Shown piece by piece: positions 12,286 through 24,289 of a stretch of 64,000 bases of DNA (positions are counted from its first letter, which is position 1; each line of letters opens with the position of its first letter). The translations under genes and the position numbers were made by a program. The notes below the pieces were generated by a model that searched no databases, was not told the DNA's origin, and was given only the letters and a program-made list of their open reading frames with translations. Origin of the DNA: Citrus sinensis (Eukaryota > Streptophyta > Magnoliopsida > Sapindales > Rutaceae); assembly GCF_022201045.2 (NCBI RefSeq), contig NC_068564.1:27371001-27435000 (forward strand), written 5' to 3'.

Positions 12286-13159
12286 GTTATAACTATGTCG
12301 GAAAAAATCATAAATGTTATACAAAGCTACTTGAACATGTTGACATTCAATAAAATAAATTAATAAGATTAATTAGAGTTCATAAACATATTTGAAATTG
12401 ATTTTCCGCAAAAACACCAAAATTGTCTAGTGATGATAAAAAAAACAGAGAATTGTTGATTCAAAATTTAATAACTTTCGTTATACATGTTTAAAAATAG
12501 TGATTCAAGTTTTGACGATTAGAGGAAACAATAAATAATTAAAATTAAAATTTATAAGGCAGTTACTAATGAAAAAGTAACCCAAACTTACTTCAATGTC
12601 AATCCTAGCAATTCTAGAAGGCAATTTTTAGGATTACGACAGCCTAACTCTATGATTTTTAAATAAAGTCAAAAATTACGAATTTAAATATACAGAAACT
12701 AGACATATATACGTACAATATAAAATTCCCAAAATTTTCAAAATTCGGTTGAGTTAGAAAATAAATTATAGAAGTGGGAACTACTGCCGAAAATCAGAAT
12801 TTTCTAGCACTAATGTACATTTGAAAAATCAAAAAAATTTATATACAATGAGTTTTTTTAATGATAAACATACAGATAGAAAGATAAAGATGTGTAGTTT
12901 AACAAACTATAAAGTTTTATGCATGAGACTTAATGAAGACAACAGTCTTATATTTTATTATTATTTTTGCAATCTAAAAAAAAAGTTGTTATTCAAATAA
13001 TTTTTTTTTATTGAACTTGTTAAAGGGTCAAGTCGTCACATTCTTAATTGAAGAAGTAGTTAAGGACATCCCAAAGCACTTTTGAGTCATTAATAATTCT
13101 ATGAAATGAGAGTTATCATGGCATTTTTAAGCTTAAATCAAGACTGCTTAGAAAGTAAT

Positions 13160-14524
13160 TGATGTGTTTTAGTGCACTGTAATAATAGTTTGCATTACAT
13201 TCATTTTAGTTTAAGTTTAATAAAGTTTATGTGATTTTTGAATAATTGTATACCTAAAACATATCTTTAACTGAAGGTCAATGTAAACTTGAAATTTATG
13301 GAAAAAATGTTGTTGCAATGGACTTATAAAGAGGACAAATGAAGCATGGCTATAGAAGAATTAGAGCAAGTCGGGAATAGTGAAGATGTTGTGGCCATTG
13401 TTGTAGCAACCATTACTGTAGCAATCCTCGGGCATTGACAGAGAAAAATCTAGACAAGATATTCAGAATATTGTGATCTGCAGTTTCCTAATGTGAAGAT
13501 GCGCGCCCTAAAGTTTCCAGTTACCCTAATTTGTGATTATAAAAGGAGGCATAAATGAAAAGAAAAGAAAGAAGAGGCCGTCAATCAAGATCAAAAACAG
13601 AAAAGAAACAAAAAAGAAGCAGAATTACCAATCAGAATTCAAGGCTGCACTAGTAGAAGAAATTTGCAGAATCAATTGGAATTCACTTTCTCATTCTTTT
13701 CTTGTTTTCTTGTTACTCATTAATCATGAAGATGTGTTCGATGGCTAGAACTTGGTTGTTTATTTTCCTTTCACAAATTATGAACTAAATTTATTTGTGG
13801 TTGAGTGTTAAACTATCTTGATGGTTGATTGACTGAATATAGGTGTTACTGCATGTTTGCTATAACATTTTGCTTTAATAACATTTATTTACATTCATTA
13901 TTTCGGTTGACCACCCATTTAATTATACAAGTTAAGAAAGAGCCGCAAAAGGGCATATCTCAGTGGAATATATTAGAGCAATACTTGGTCTTAAATTGAG
14001 TTTTCTGCATTGAGTTTAACTTGAATCCAAAAAGGGTCGTGCTTAATCTAAGATTAGTGATTAACTAGATATGGAGATTCACCTTGAAGGGTAAAGAGAA
14101 CATAAACGTGTAATGTTATATCTTATGTTGACATAACAACTGATCATTGTTAGGTTGCATAAAGATATAAGACATCCAACATGCTACCGCTGAGGATAAA
14201 GATGGTTTCTGCCCAGTGCTGTAGCAATTGAACCTAATATGAATAAAACAATCAACACTATTAAGAGAGTTTAATCATTCAACTACTTCATTCCTATTTA
14301 TTTAACCTTTGTGTTTAACGTGCAAATTTTATTCATTGCAAATTTTTTATTATTATGATTTTATTTTCCTTAAGTATTTAGTTATGTTGGTTGCATTGAT
14401 TGACCTTAGAGCAGAGATTGCACTGTTGAAATGATTGTAGCAAGTCTGATAACATCAATCCCTGTGGAGACGATCTTGAATACTCATAATTTTATTACTT
14501 GTTGTATACACTTGCACATTAACA
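13160..14524 (+). repeat. Probable degenerate Gypsy/Athila-type LTR
   Basis: A TATA box (about 13537-13544, TATAAAAG) and an LTR-end-like segment (14458-14524, cctgtggagacgatc.. to cttgcacattaaca) resemble the end of Athila/Ogre LTRs. Possible termini are TGATGTG and TTAACA, but no target duplication or primer site was found. The short frame at 13533-13748 lies in the presumed R region and is not a gene. Confidence 0.4.
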
Positions 14525-14639
14525 CCATAGCAATTAAAGTAAAATATATCAACAGTTATCATGGACAAAAATCCATGCTTTAAGATTAAGACTTCACTGG
14601 AGAGGAGTTTAACTATGGTACAACATGATTTTAAACCAT

Positions 14640-15949
14640 CAATTTTCAAAGAGTTGAGAGGATTTGTCGAATGAATGCACTCACTATGATACTTGATGAG
14701 TCTAAACAAGTTGATTCTGCCGGTGCAGATGCTTTTGCTTGTGGATGTATAATACAATAAACTCACGGACTTCCATGTGCATACAAGATTTCATAGTACA
14801 AACGTGAAGGTCGACTTATTCCTTTGTCTTCTTTTCATTCTCATTGGAAGAAAGTAGACCTACTACAAGTTAATCAAGATGAATAAAAAACATTGTGTTG
14901 CATACCAAAGATAGAGATGATTATAAGGCTTTTCAATGATAGAGATGATTATAAGGCTTTTCAATGATAGTGATGATCTAGCTAAGATTCAATTATTAAG
15001 AAAGTTAAAGGAGCTCACAAATCCAGCATCGACTTTTTTTCTTAAGCCAGAGGTTAAGGGTAAAACACATGGTTGCTCTTCTTTAAAAGTAGATACATCT
15101 ACTCATAGAAATCCATCTAAATTTGAGTATGTCTTATTTAATGAAAATGGAAAATCTATACATGCTATGTCTTCTAGTACACTTTCATTGTAATTGAAAA
15201 AACCACAAAAGGAAAAGGTTTGTCAATCACAACAATTGAAACCTATTCCTTTCATTAATTTGTTTCCTTATGGAATAATACCTTATATACGAGCTAAGAA
15301 AGATGTTGCTACCAATGGTAATTGTGGCTTTCGAGCTATGGCTAATTTGATGGGCATTAGTGAGGACAATTAGGCTCAGGTAAGAAGAGACTTAGTAGAT
15401 GAATTACAATGTCATTATAATGAGTACACTCTTTTGTTAGGCTATGCTGGTAGATATCAAGAGCTCTTGCATTCACTTTCATTTTTTGGGCCCAACCCGA
15501 GATATGATCATTGGATGATCATGCCTAACACTAGGTATTTTATTGGTTCCAAATATAATGTTATAGTGTTACTGATATCTATACAACAATGTCTTACATT
15601 CCTTCCATCGAGATCTATTCCAGGGCCACGCTCATCTCATAAAATTATAGCAATTGGATATATTTATGGTTGCTGTTTCATTGAGATATGAACAAAATAT
15701 TTAAGAAATGTACAATAATAATTTTAATCTATTGATTGATTATGTAATTATGTTAACAATGATTTAAACTTTATGCAAGTTTTTATGCAACCAGGTTCAC
15801 CAATACCACCAATAGCAACTAAATGGTTTAAATATCATCATCAATGTGCCGTAGGTTGGACAACTCTATATACGACTGATATAATGGCTTTTAGAGAGTT
15901 AGTGCCTAATGTTGCCACTCAAGATACGATAGATTTGAGTAGCCAATAA
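14640..15949 (+). pseudogene. MULE transposase C-terminus fused to OTU-type cysteine protease, pseudogene
   Basis: The + strand reads a transposase SWIM-like end (about 14735-14820, CGCIIQ then THGLPCAYKIS.YKREG and SLHSHWKK-like text). A linker (14936-15192) follows, then an OTU-like protease (about 15240-15690): PFINLFPYGIIPYI, the catalytic-cysteine block NGNCGFRAMANLMG (about 15316-15357), YDHWMIMPNTRYFIGS and LLISIQQCLTFLPSRS. Stops interrupt it at several points (for example after GISEDN near 15372). A 28-bp exact tandem duplication (14913-14940 and 14941-14968) sits in the linker. MULEs carrying an OTU domain are known in plants; this copy is dead and no inverted termini were found. 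Confidence 0.72.
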
Positions 15950-17390
15950 ATTATCATATGACACTACAATATTTAATAAATAGATTCTTGAATATTTAGA
16001 CTTCTTAGAAAATATTTTTAATATTTTGTAATTATTTTGCTAGAGTTATAATTCAAAAGTATTTCTTTTCATTGCTTTGGTGTTGATTTGATTTGATTTT
16101 CATTTTTAAATTAGTAAGTTGGACTTGAATTTGAGTATGTTTGGGAGTGGAAATACAAAATGAAAAGTCAACTTAGAATTTTCATGGATTGTTAAATGCT
16201 TGACATGCAAGGGGCTTGTGATATCAAAGGAATTACCAAGTGAAGGCTTCGATAACATGTTGGCTTATGAGCTGTCAACAATTATTTTTTTAAGTTAAAA
16301 CAAACAAAAATCTAGAAAAAAGAAAAGAAAAGAAAATATTATAAATATTAAATAGATAAGGGCATTTTTGGTATTTATAGGATAGATTTACAAAATATAT
16401 TCATTTTAATTTATTTATTTTTAATCGGATGGGCTAATTCATGGGGTGGTTTTACAGAAAGCAATGGGAGAAATATCATTACCCCATTTTAAATTATTAA
16501 TATTATTTTTAGACTTTTTTTTTCTTTAGTGAGGCGGAGGCCAAGACAAGACAACTGGGCATGTAACTGGCTCATTCATCGAGCGGGTGGGGTTGAAGTT
16601 TGAACGCGGCAATGTGAGTCAACTCAATCAATTCATTTCCTTTATATTCAAGAAAAAATTTGAGATTCTCCGGGCAGAGGCCAACCCGACTCCGCCTGCT
16701 CTTCTTCTTCGCCCTATTTTTCTTTCAAAGGTATGTTTTCATTTTACCTTTTTTTTTTCCTCAGTTAGTTTGCATTTTTAAGCAAAAGTTTGAACTTGGT
16801 ATCATCTTCAATCTTCTAATAAGCTTTGTTAACTCAGTTGTTTGGAAATAATAAATGGTTGTTATCCATGAGGAAAGTTCTCCAATGTTTCTATGTATTG
16901 TCTCTTGACCGTCTGCAACCAGTGACCAAATCAAAATCTTTGATTTGAGGGTTATTTTGCTATAACTAATAAGTAATAGAGGTTACAGTATAATAAAGAC
17001 TACTTTAGAGGATAACTTTGTATGACGTGGAGGGGTCATTTTGTGGTTACTGACGTTTAACAGGGGCCAAAATACAAATAAGATATCAATATTTTTGCTA
17101 CAAAATTGAGGGAGGTTTAGTTCATAATCATTGATCATTGATGGTTCTGTTTTTAGTTTTAATTTGTAATAACAAACTTCTATCATATAATTTGATCTCA
17201 TTCACTTAAGTCAATATAGAGTTGGCTCAATCTGACCAAAATAAAACTCTAATGTTAATTACATAATGTCTGGTTATGGTTTGTTGAAGTTTAAGTGCTT
17301 TTTTAATTTAAGTTATTTGATTGAGTACTTAATATGATACTGAGGAGTTTTATGGCGGCTGAATTTGGTACAGATTACTAAGGATTGACC
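15950..17390. other. Gene-free stretch; probable 5' region of the ankyrin pseudogene
   Basis: AT-rich with no convincing gene. Around 16580-16730 the sequence becomes GC-richer, with a possible noncoding first exon. The donor-like aaggtatgttttcattt (about 16729-16745) closely matches the start of the leader intron of the intact ankyrin gene at 29400-29416, suggesting a shared 5' UTR exon/intron layout. Confidence 0.4.
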
Positions 17391-17880
17391 ATGGATATAG
17401 AATTACCAACCATCAACCAAGAATTACTCAATGTATTAAGACGTGGGGATGAGCATCAAATCAGGCTACTTGCAGGTTGAATGCAAAATATTTTCAGCAC
17501 AATGAGTCCCCAAGCCAACATAGTGCTTCATATGGCTATCAGATTTCGAAACCATAAAGTGAGACCGAAGATTCTCAGGCAACATGATTCACTTGTCCAT
17601 AATAGCAACTAGAAGGGTGAGACTCCATTGCATATAACTGCGAGGTTTGGTGACCCTGCTATCGTTAGTACAATCTTGTATTATGTGCCGGCCATTGTAA
17701 ATGGAACAGAATCAAAACCGAGAGCCTTTTAATGATGACAGACAATGAAGGCAACACTCCTATGCATGATGCTGTAAGAAACAAACATGAGAAAGTTGTT
17801 CGGATGCTGGTGAAATTTTTTAACTCGAATTTACAGAGAATGTCACAAGCTTCAAAACAAGCCTAAATTCACTACTTAAT
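17391..17880 (+). pseudogene. Ankyrin-repeat (ACD6/ITN1-like) pseudogene, 5' exon only
   Basis: Starts with an ATG and reads NQELLNVLRRGDEHQIRLLAG before a stop at 17478-17480. Beyond it, shifted and interrupted text follows the first exon of the intact gene at 29904: IFSTMSPQ.N.VLHMAIRFRNHKV, then ETPLHITARFGDPAIVST, then TDNEGNTPMHDAVRNKHEKVVRMLV. Homology stops near 17830-17880. The later ankyrin repeats and the PGG membrane domain are absent. It is a truncated paralog rather than a processed copy, since the upstream intron-like sequence is also retained. Confidence 0.85.
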
Positions 17881-18604
17881 TAGTCCTCAAGTATTCAAAT
17901 GAGATCTTGTACAGCTTATAAACCCAGTTTGGTCAAACATAGTCAACCAAATCTGTTAGCCACGTCAGCATCTTTTTGCAGCATTTCCCCGCTAAAATTG
18001 GAGAAGGAAATGGCACCCTGATCAGAATTTACGAAGTGAGACCCGAAAGTTTACTAACTTGTCAAATACATCCCCGCTTCAGAATATTGAATCATACTCA
18101 ACATCGTGAATTAAGTTTTTTTTTTAATTAGATTTATTTTTTAAAAAATCAAAACATGAAAAAAAATCAGTAAAGAAATAGAAAATGAGACAAAAAATGT
18201 TAGTTGTGAACACGATGCTTGTAGTACACACGTTTACCAAGTTGTGAACACGATGCTTGTAAGGACACGCGTTTACCAAGCTAACACATTCTACATAACA
18301 TTTTAATTAATTGCATTTTGAGACTTATCTTTTGTTAAATATGTATATTTTATTCAAAATAAGGTTGTCGTGTTACTTAATACGTGTGTTTTTCTAGTTA
18401 TTTATAGACACAATTCTAATACAAATATATATAATAAATTTATAATTTAGCACGATATCAATTGCATAACAAAAATTTACACAAATTTACATCCACGGTT
18501 AACATGACATTTTTTCCCACAAAAAAAAAAAGAAAAGAAAATGAATGTGAACATGATATTTGAAAATTGTTGACTATGAATTCTATAACTCCTTTTTAAT
18601 TATA
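17881..18604. other. Intergenic, AT-rich, with one short tandem duplication
   Basis: No gene seen. A 38-39-bp unit starting agttgtgaacacgatgcttg is repeated at 18202-18239 and 18240-18278 with a few differences. Confidence 0.6.
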
Positions 18605-19417
18605 AGAAAATTATCAGTCATATACCCTTAAATGACACCCGTATTAAACGTGTGTGAATACTTTTTAAGTGTATCACTCGTATACTCTAAGTTGACAAAA
18701 CACTTATTCCGTACACCAATTCGTTAACTTCCATTAGAAAGTTAACAGAATTGTGGTAAATTGACTATTTTACCCTTGAAACTCAAAATGAGGTAAAAAG
18801 ATAAATTTACCCCAAAAATTAACGTAAATTTTCAATACATAATTTTTTTATATTTTGTTATTAACAATACATTTTTTATTAAAAAAATGAATTATTAATG
18901 GTATATATTATTAACAATTATCCATAAAAAATATTCATATTATACCATAAAAATTTATTAACAACATATTATTTACAATTATACATATTATACCATAAAA
19001 ATTTTCAGTTGGAGCTTGGAGGAGTAGATTTTCAAAAATTTAGGTTAAATTTTTTAGGAGTAGATTCGGTTGTAAAAATTTTTTTTAGCAATTATTAATA
19101 ATTATCCGATAAATAGGATGACATGTCATTTTTATCAATTTATATTATATGACATGTCATTTTTATCAATTTATATTATATGACATGTCATTTTTTACTA
19201 GGTAAATGGGATGACATGTCGTTTTTTTAATCAAAATTTCGTCAATCTTAAAAGACTAGATTACCTTTATGATGTCAGCGCTTGCAAACAGAAGTTAACG
19301 GATTGGTGGACGGCAAAAGTGTTTTGTCAACTTAGGGTATACTAGTGATACACTTAAAAAGTGTTCACACACGTTTGATACGGGTGTCATTTAAAAGTAT
19401 ATACCTGATAATTTCCC
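18605..19417. mobile_element. MULE-type MITE (813 bp) with about 128-bp terminal inverted repeats
   Basis: Left terminus about 18605-18735 (agaaaattatcagtcata..) and right terminus about 19285-19417 are inverted copies with roughly 90% identity by eye. Shared blocks include aatgacacccgtat, actttttaagtgtatcact and gttgacaaaacactt. Flanks ttaattata (18596-18604) and ttaactata (19418-19426) form a 9-bp duplication with one mismatch, as expected for Mutator-like elements. The inside is AT-rich, noncoding, and has about three copies of a 31-bp unit containing atgacatgtcattttt (19119-19200). Confidence 0.85.
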
Positions 19418-19426
19418 TTAACTATA

Positions 19427-20873
19427 TATGACTTTCCGTCTCGAGAGATATTCTGCTCATGACCAATAAATAACCTATATGAATAATTTTACTATATTTA
19501 ATTTAATTCTTTTTAAATTTATTAAAATAATCTCTATAAATTCATAAACTCATAAAATTTTAAATTTAACTCCTGATAATCATTTTACATTTTTACTGAA
19601 CATACCACCAACTTTCACCCATAAATGAAGAGTTGTATTTTTAAATACATTATTTGAAAAGATTAAAAAAAATATATGGTACAGGTCCATATCACCAATG
19701 ACCCAGCTGTACCACATTAAATTTGTACATATTCCCGCAATCATGATTCATAGATACATACTGGAATTATATATATTTAACAGTGAAAGATATATAAAAT
19801 ATACATCTTTTGACAGCTTCATTTCAATAAATTTGTTTTTTTTTCATTTTTTTTTGGGGTCTTATGTGGGTTTATGGGCACTGACAATAACTCTTTGGTT
19901 CGTCCGTCTCCCCTTTCCTCACTTTAAATTGAACGATTTGAATTTTCCTAGCGATTCTAGAAACAATTTCTTATGTTAAACATGGCGGACTTTAATTATA
20001 TACTTTACGTTTTAGTTTTGGAATATATTAATGGACTGATTTGATTCTATACAATATTACAAAAATAATATTATTGGCCGATGTTTATTTATCCAATTGA
20101 AAAGGAGTTCAGGACAAGATTCTGGTTACTTTCTCTTTGTCCTGTAACTAATATAACATTTTTTTTTGTCTAAGTCTACATTTGACTGAAATTGTATGTA
20201 TATATATGTATATATATATATGACATTTTTTTTTAATATATACGTTAAGTTGTTTGTTTTTTAAAAATAAATAATTTAAAATATAATATTTTGACATATA
20301 TAATCTCATAAACATTGACAATACTTATATTTTATTAATTAAATAAATAATAAGTTATAAAAAAATTATTTGATTCGTAAAAAAAAATTGATAATGTATG
20401 CCTTAATAAAGTATGAAAAATAAAATAAAATAAAATATATATCTAACATATGTATTTTTTTTAAAATTAATATATGATACTAAATGGTAACCTAGCTTTC
20501 TTCTTCTTCTTCGTCTTCCTTTGGACGGGTTCATTTGATAAAGTTTGATAATTTGATTTTTTTTTCTTTCGTTATCATTGACTAATTTCAGATAATTACA
20601 TATATCATATAGAAGTTTACTTGATAGACACGACAAGTCGTAAGTTCACACTACCCGTTTTGCCGATGACTTTATTTTTGGTGACTTTAATTTCTTTCTA
20701 GTAAACTACATTTTAAAGCCAAAACCGCGTAGGATTGTCATCTCAGGTCCTACTATACTCTTAGAATATCACTATCCCTGTTTTATTCCTTCACTTACCT
20801 TAATCCTCTACTGGGTTTCTAGTTTAGTTTTAATTTCTAAAGATCAGTACTCGAGCAGTCTCTAGCAGAATCA
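19427..20873 (+). other. Upstream region of CDPK1; no gene seen
   Basis: Very AT-rich, with TA runs near 20195-20220 and pyrimidine tracts. A promoter is expected here. The last 170 bases (about 20700-20873) are less AT-rich and are probably 5' UTR. No TATA box could be fixed with confidence. Confidence 0.5.
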
Positions 20874-22093
20874 ATGGGGTGTTGTGTAAGCAAAAGCCAA
20901 CGCCAACGTTATCCAATTCTTGGTAAACCTTATGAAGATGTTATGTTACATTACTCTTTTGGCAGAATGTTGGGTAGGGTCGATTTGGTGTGACTTATTT
21001 ATGTACCGAGAATTCAACCAACATGCCATATGCTTGCAAGTCTATGGCTAAGAAGCCAAAGATGAAATATGCAGAAAATGATATGATGATCAGAAGAGAG
21101 ATTCAGATAAGGCGGCTCTTGAGTGGGCAGCCTAACATTGTCGAGTTAAAGAGTGCTCATGAGGATGAGACTGCTGTGCATGTGGTTATGGAATTATGTC
21201 AAGGTGGTGATCTGTTTGATAGGATTATTGCCAAGGGTTATTATAGTGAGAGAGATGCAGCCCCTGTACTCAGGGCTATTGTGAATGCTGTGAATGTCTG
21301 CCACTCCATGGGCGTTATGCACAGGGATCTCAAACCTGAGAATTTCTGCTTCATCAGCAGGGATGACAATGCTCTTTTGAAGGTCACCGATTTTGGGTCC
21401 GCACTTCTCTTTGAAGAGGGTAATTTCTCGTCCTTGATTAATTAATTAGCTACAATTTTTTCTAATATGCAAATTGATCGTTTCCTTTCCTGAACCCCTT
21501 TTTTTAACTGTTTTCAAGAGTTAAGCTTAGATGGTGAGAATATTTGTTTTTTAAAAAAAAGAAATCGTTTTATTAATATGAAATCTGACGCAATATTATC
21601 ATATTAATAATAAAAAAATAAAATCAACTAACACCGTAATCTTAAGATACATTTTATTTTTTAAGATGGATTAAATATCAAATCATTTTATTTTGTGAAA
21701 AGCCTTGACGAAGCAAGGAAAATTATATTAAAATAGAAAAGGGTGGTGGAACTTATGGCTGGAACCATGAGTGCATCTAAAGTTGATATTACAAAATTTC
21801 TTACGACAATTGACCCAACAATTTCCACCACCCTTAACCATAAGCCAAATCAATCACCAAAAAAAGCAGACATAAAAGCAGTGTTATTATTCTTGTCAAT
21901 TTATAAATAAATAAATCAAAAGAAAAAGTTTTCAAATTAATCAACTTAATTGCCAACCCATTCTAGATCCTAAGCTACATCCGCAGTGTCTCGGGCTGGC
22001 AGTGAATTGTATTACCTCGCATCAAACTAAATTATATAGATAAATTCTGATCTTATCTAAGATATAACATTAATTTTAATTCTTGACTGATGA

Positions 22094-22357
<264 letters not shown>

Positions 22358-24198
22358 TAAGTACAGCAAGTGTAAATATAGTCACTCAGTATTTGCGATG
22401 ATGTATATATGTACCCTGCAGAAACGAAGAAGGGCACTTACGACGCTATATTGCAAGGAGAAATTGACTTTGAAACTGATCCATGGCCAAGTATTTCCAG
22501 CACTGCCAAGGGCTTGGTACGCAGGATGCTGACAAAGGATCCAAAAAGGCGGATTACTGCTGCTCAAATTCTAGGTGGACAGCACCAGAGAATCCTGAGG
22601 CTTGTTATCTGTTTAGTTTTATAGTCTGTATATAAGTTCAAAATTTACTGGGTCCAATTAATCACACCAATATTATCGATACCACTGAGAATTAAATGCA
22701 TGATATGCAGAGCATCCTTGGCTTATAGAAGGTGGAGAAGCATCAGACGACACTTCTGTTATTTTAAGGATGAAGCAGTTTAGGCGAATGAGCAAACTAA
22801 AGAAACTCACAGTAAAGGTAATCTAATTTAATTAGTCTAACTAACAATATATATAGCTCCTCAAAATTTAGGTAAGCCCATATTAGTACCGGATTCGAAC
22901 TCACGTATGAAAATCTATTATTTGTTATTGATATCAACAATGATTAATTTATTCTTGAGTTTTGATCATAGTATCTCATAAACTATATGTGCAGGTCCAA
23001 TGAATTAATTGTAAATTTGATTGTGCATCCCTTCTGATGAACTGAGTGGTTCTTTATTAGGTCATTGTGGAATATCTTCCTGGCGAAGAAACACAAGCGC
23101 TAAAGGAAAAGTTCATAGAGATGGACACTGACAAAAATGGCACTCTTAGTTACGATGAACTGAGGGCAGGATTAACTAAAGTTGGATCGATGCTTACAGA
23201 ATTTGATGTCAAGCAGTTAATGGAAGCTGTAAAGAATTCATCAACTCTTGAGTTTATTCTATATACCGTCTATCGATTGGCATCATTACACTCAAGTGAT
23301 ATTGTTTGCCATATATATATATATATATATATATACACTTTTTTGCAGGCTGATATGGATGGAAATGGGGCTATTGACTACACTGAGTTTACAGCTGCTA
23401 CGATTCAAAGGCAAAAGCTAGAAAGATCTGAGTATCTTAGCAAAGCCTTTCAATATTTTGATAAGGATAATAGTGGGTAAGTTTCTGACTCTAAATTAAA
23501 TTAATGTCAAAAAATTTAAAAAAAAAAATGATGACCATTTGGCAATTTTAATATCTATAGCCTCAGAAAGACCAGATATTGTTATGCTTTTCTTTTAATT
23601 ATTATTGGAAAAGGATGCTGAAGTTATTTTCTGAATGTGCAGATATATCACATTAGATGAACTGGTTACAGCTTTTAAAGAAAATAACATGGGCGATGAT
23701 GCTAAAATTAAGGAATTGTTGTCTGACATTGATAGTAATAAAGTAAGTTGATTTTAATTTTGATTTTCAGACTACAGTATTAATTTCTCTGAATTATATA
23801 TTAATATGTGGAAGCTCTCACGGGTCACGTCTTCAATTTGTGTTTTAAGGATGGTATGATCAGCTACGATGAATTTCGTGCAATGGTGGAAAGCCCCCAA
23901 ACTATAAGAAATGTGTCGCACATTTACACTGACAAGGCCAAAAAATTTGGATTAGGGTAAATACTTTTCTGACTTTATAAAATAATATGTACATACTGCA
24001 TATATAATTTTTCTTATAGTCTTGAAGAAATATCAGCTATACAAAAGCACATTATTTACTTCAGCTCAATTTCTCGTAAGAAAACACAAAGACTGGTTCC
24101 TATAGTTATTAGTTTTTCTCATCTATGTTGTTTTGATTATGAGCTAAAATTTATTTAGTCCAAATTATGATGGTACCAGTAGTAGTAGTAGCAGCAGC

Positions 24199-24234
<36 letters not shown>

Positions 24235-24289
24235 GTTCAATTTGTGCAGACAAAGCTAGCTAATTGACACCGCTGTTAATTTTTTTCAG

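Larger units (their letters stand above)
4565..13040 (-). mobile_element. Gypsy-type LTR A, split by two nested insertions
   Basis: Starts tataacacccc (relic B has tgtaacacccc) and ends gtcgtcaca, the TGTAACACCCC...GTCACA layout common in plant Gypsy LTRs. Removing the nested solo LTR and hAT element leaves about 1.97 kb. It contains degenerate repeats of a gtcactttaaccccggtgacc-type unit (about 6445-6560). Flanks do not match (ccaat on the left, ttctt on the right), so this is not a clean solo LTR; a deletion or a remnant of a longer element is more likely. No coding capacity of its own was seen. Orientation is uncertain. Confidence 0.6.

Noticed and set aside
11876-12363. Several open frames on both strands near the hAT right end
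   Set aside because: They come from GT-rich simple sequence and CGGGT subterminal repeats, with no domain content.
4560-13045. LTR A as a clean solo LTR
   Set aside because: The flanking five bases (ccaat and ttctt) do not match, so a target duplication is not supported.
13533-13748. Lysine-rich 71-codon frame
   Set aside because: It lies just after a TATA box within an LTR-like relic and has purine-run composition typical of leader sequence.
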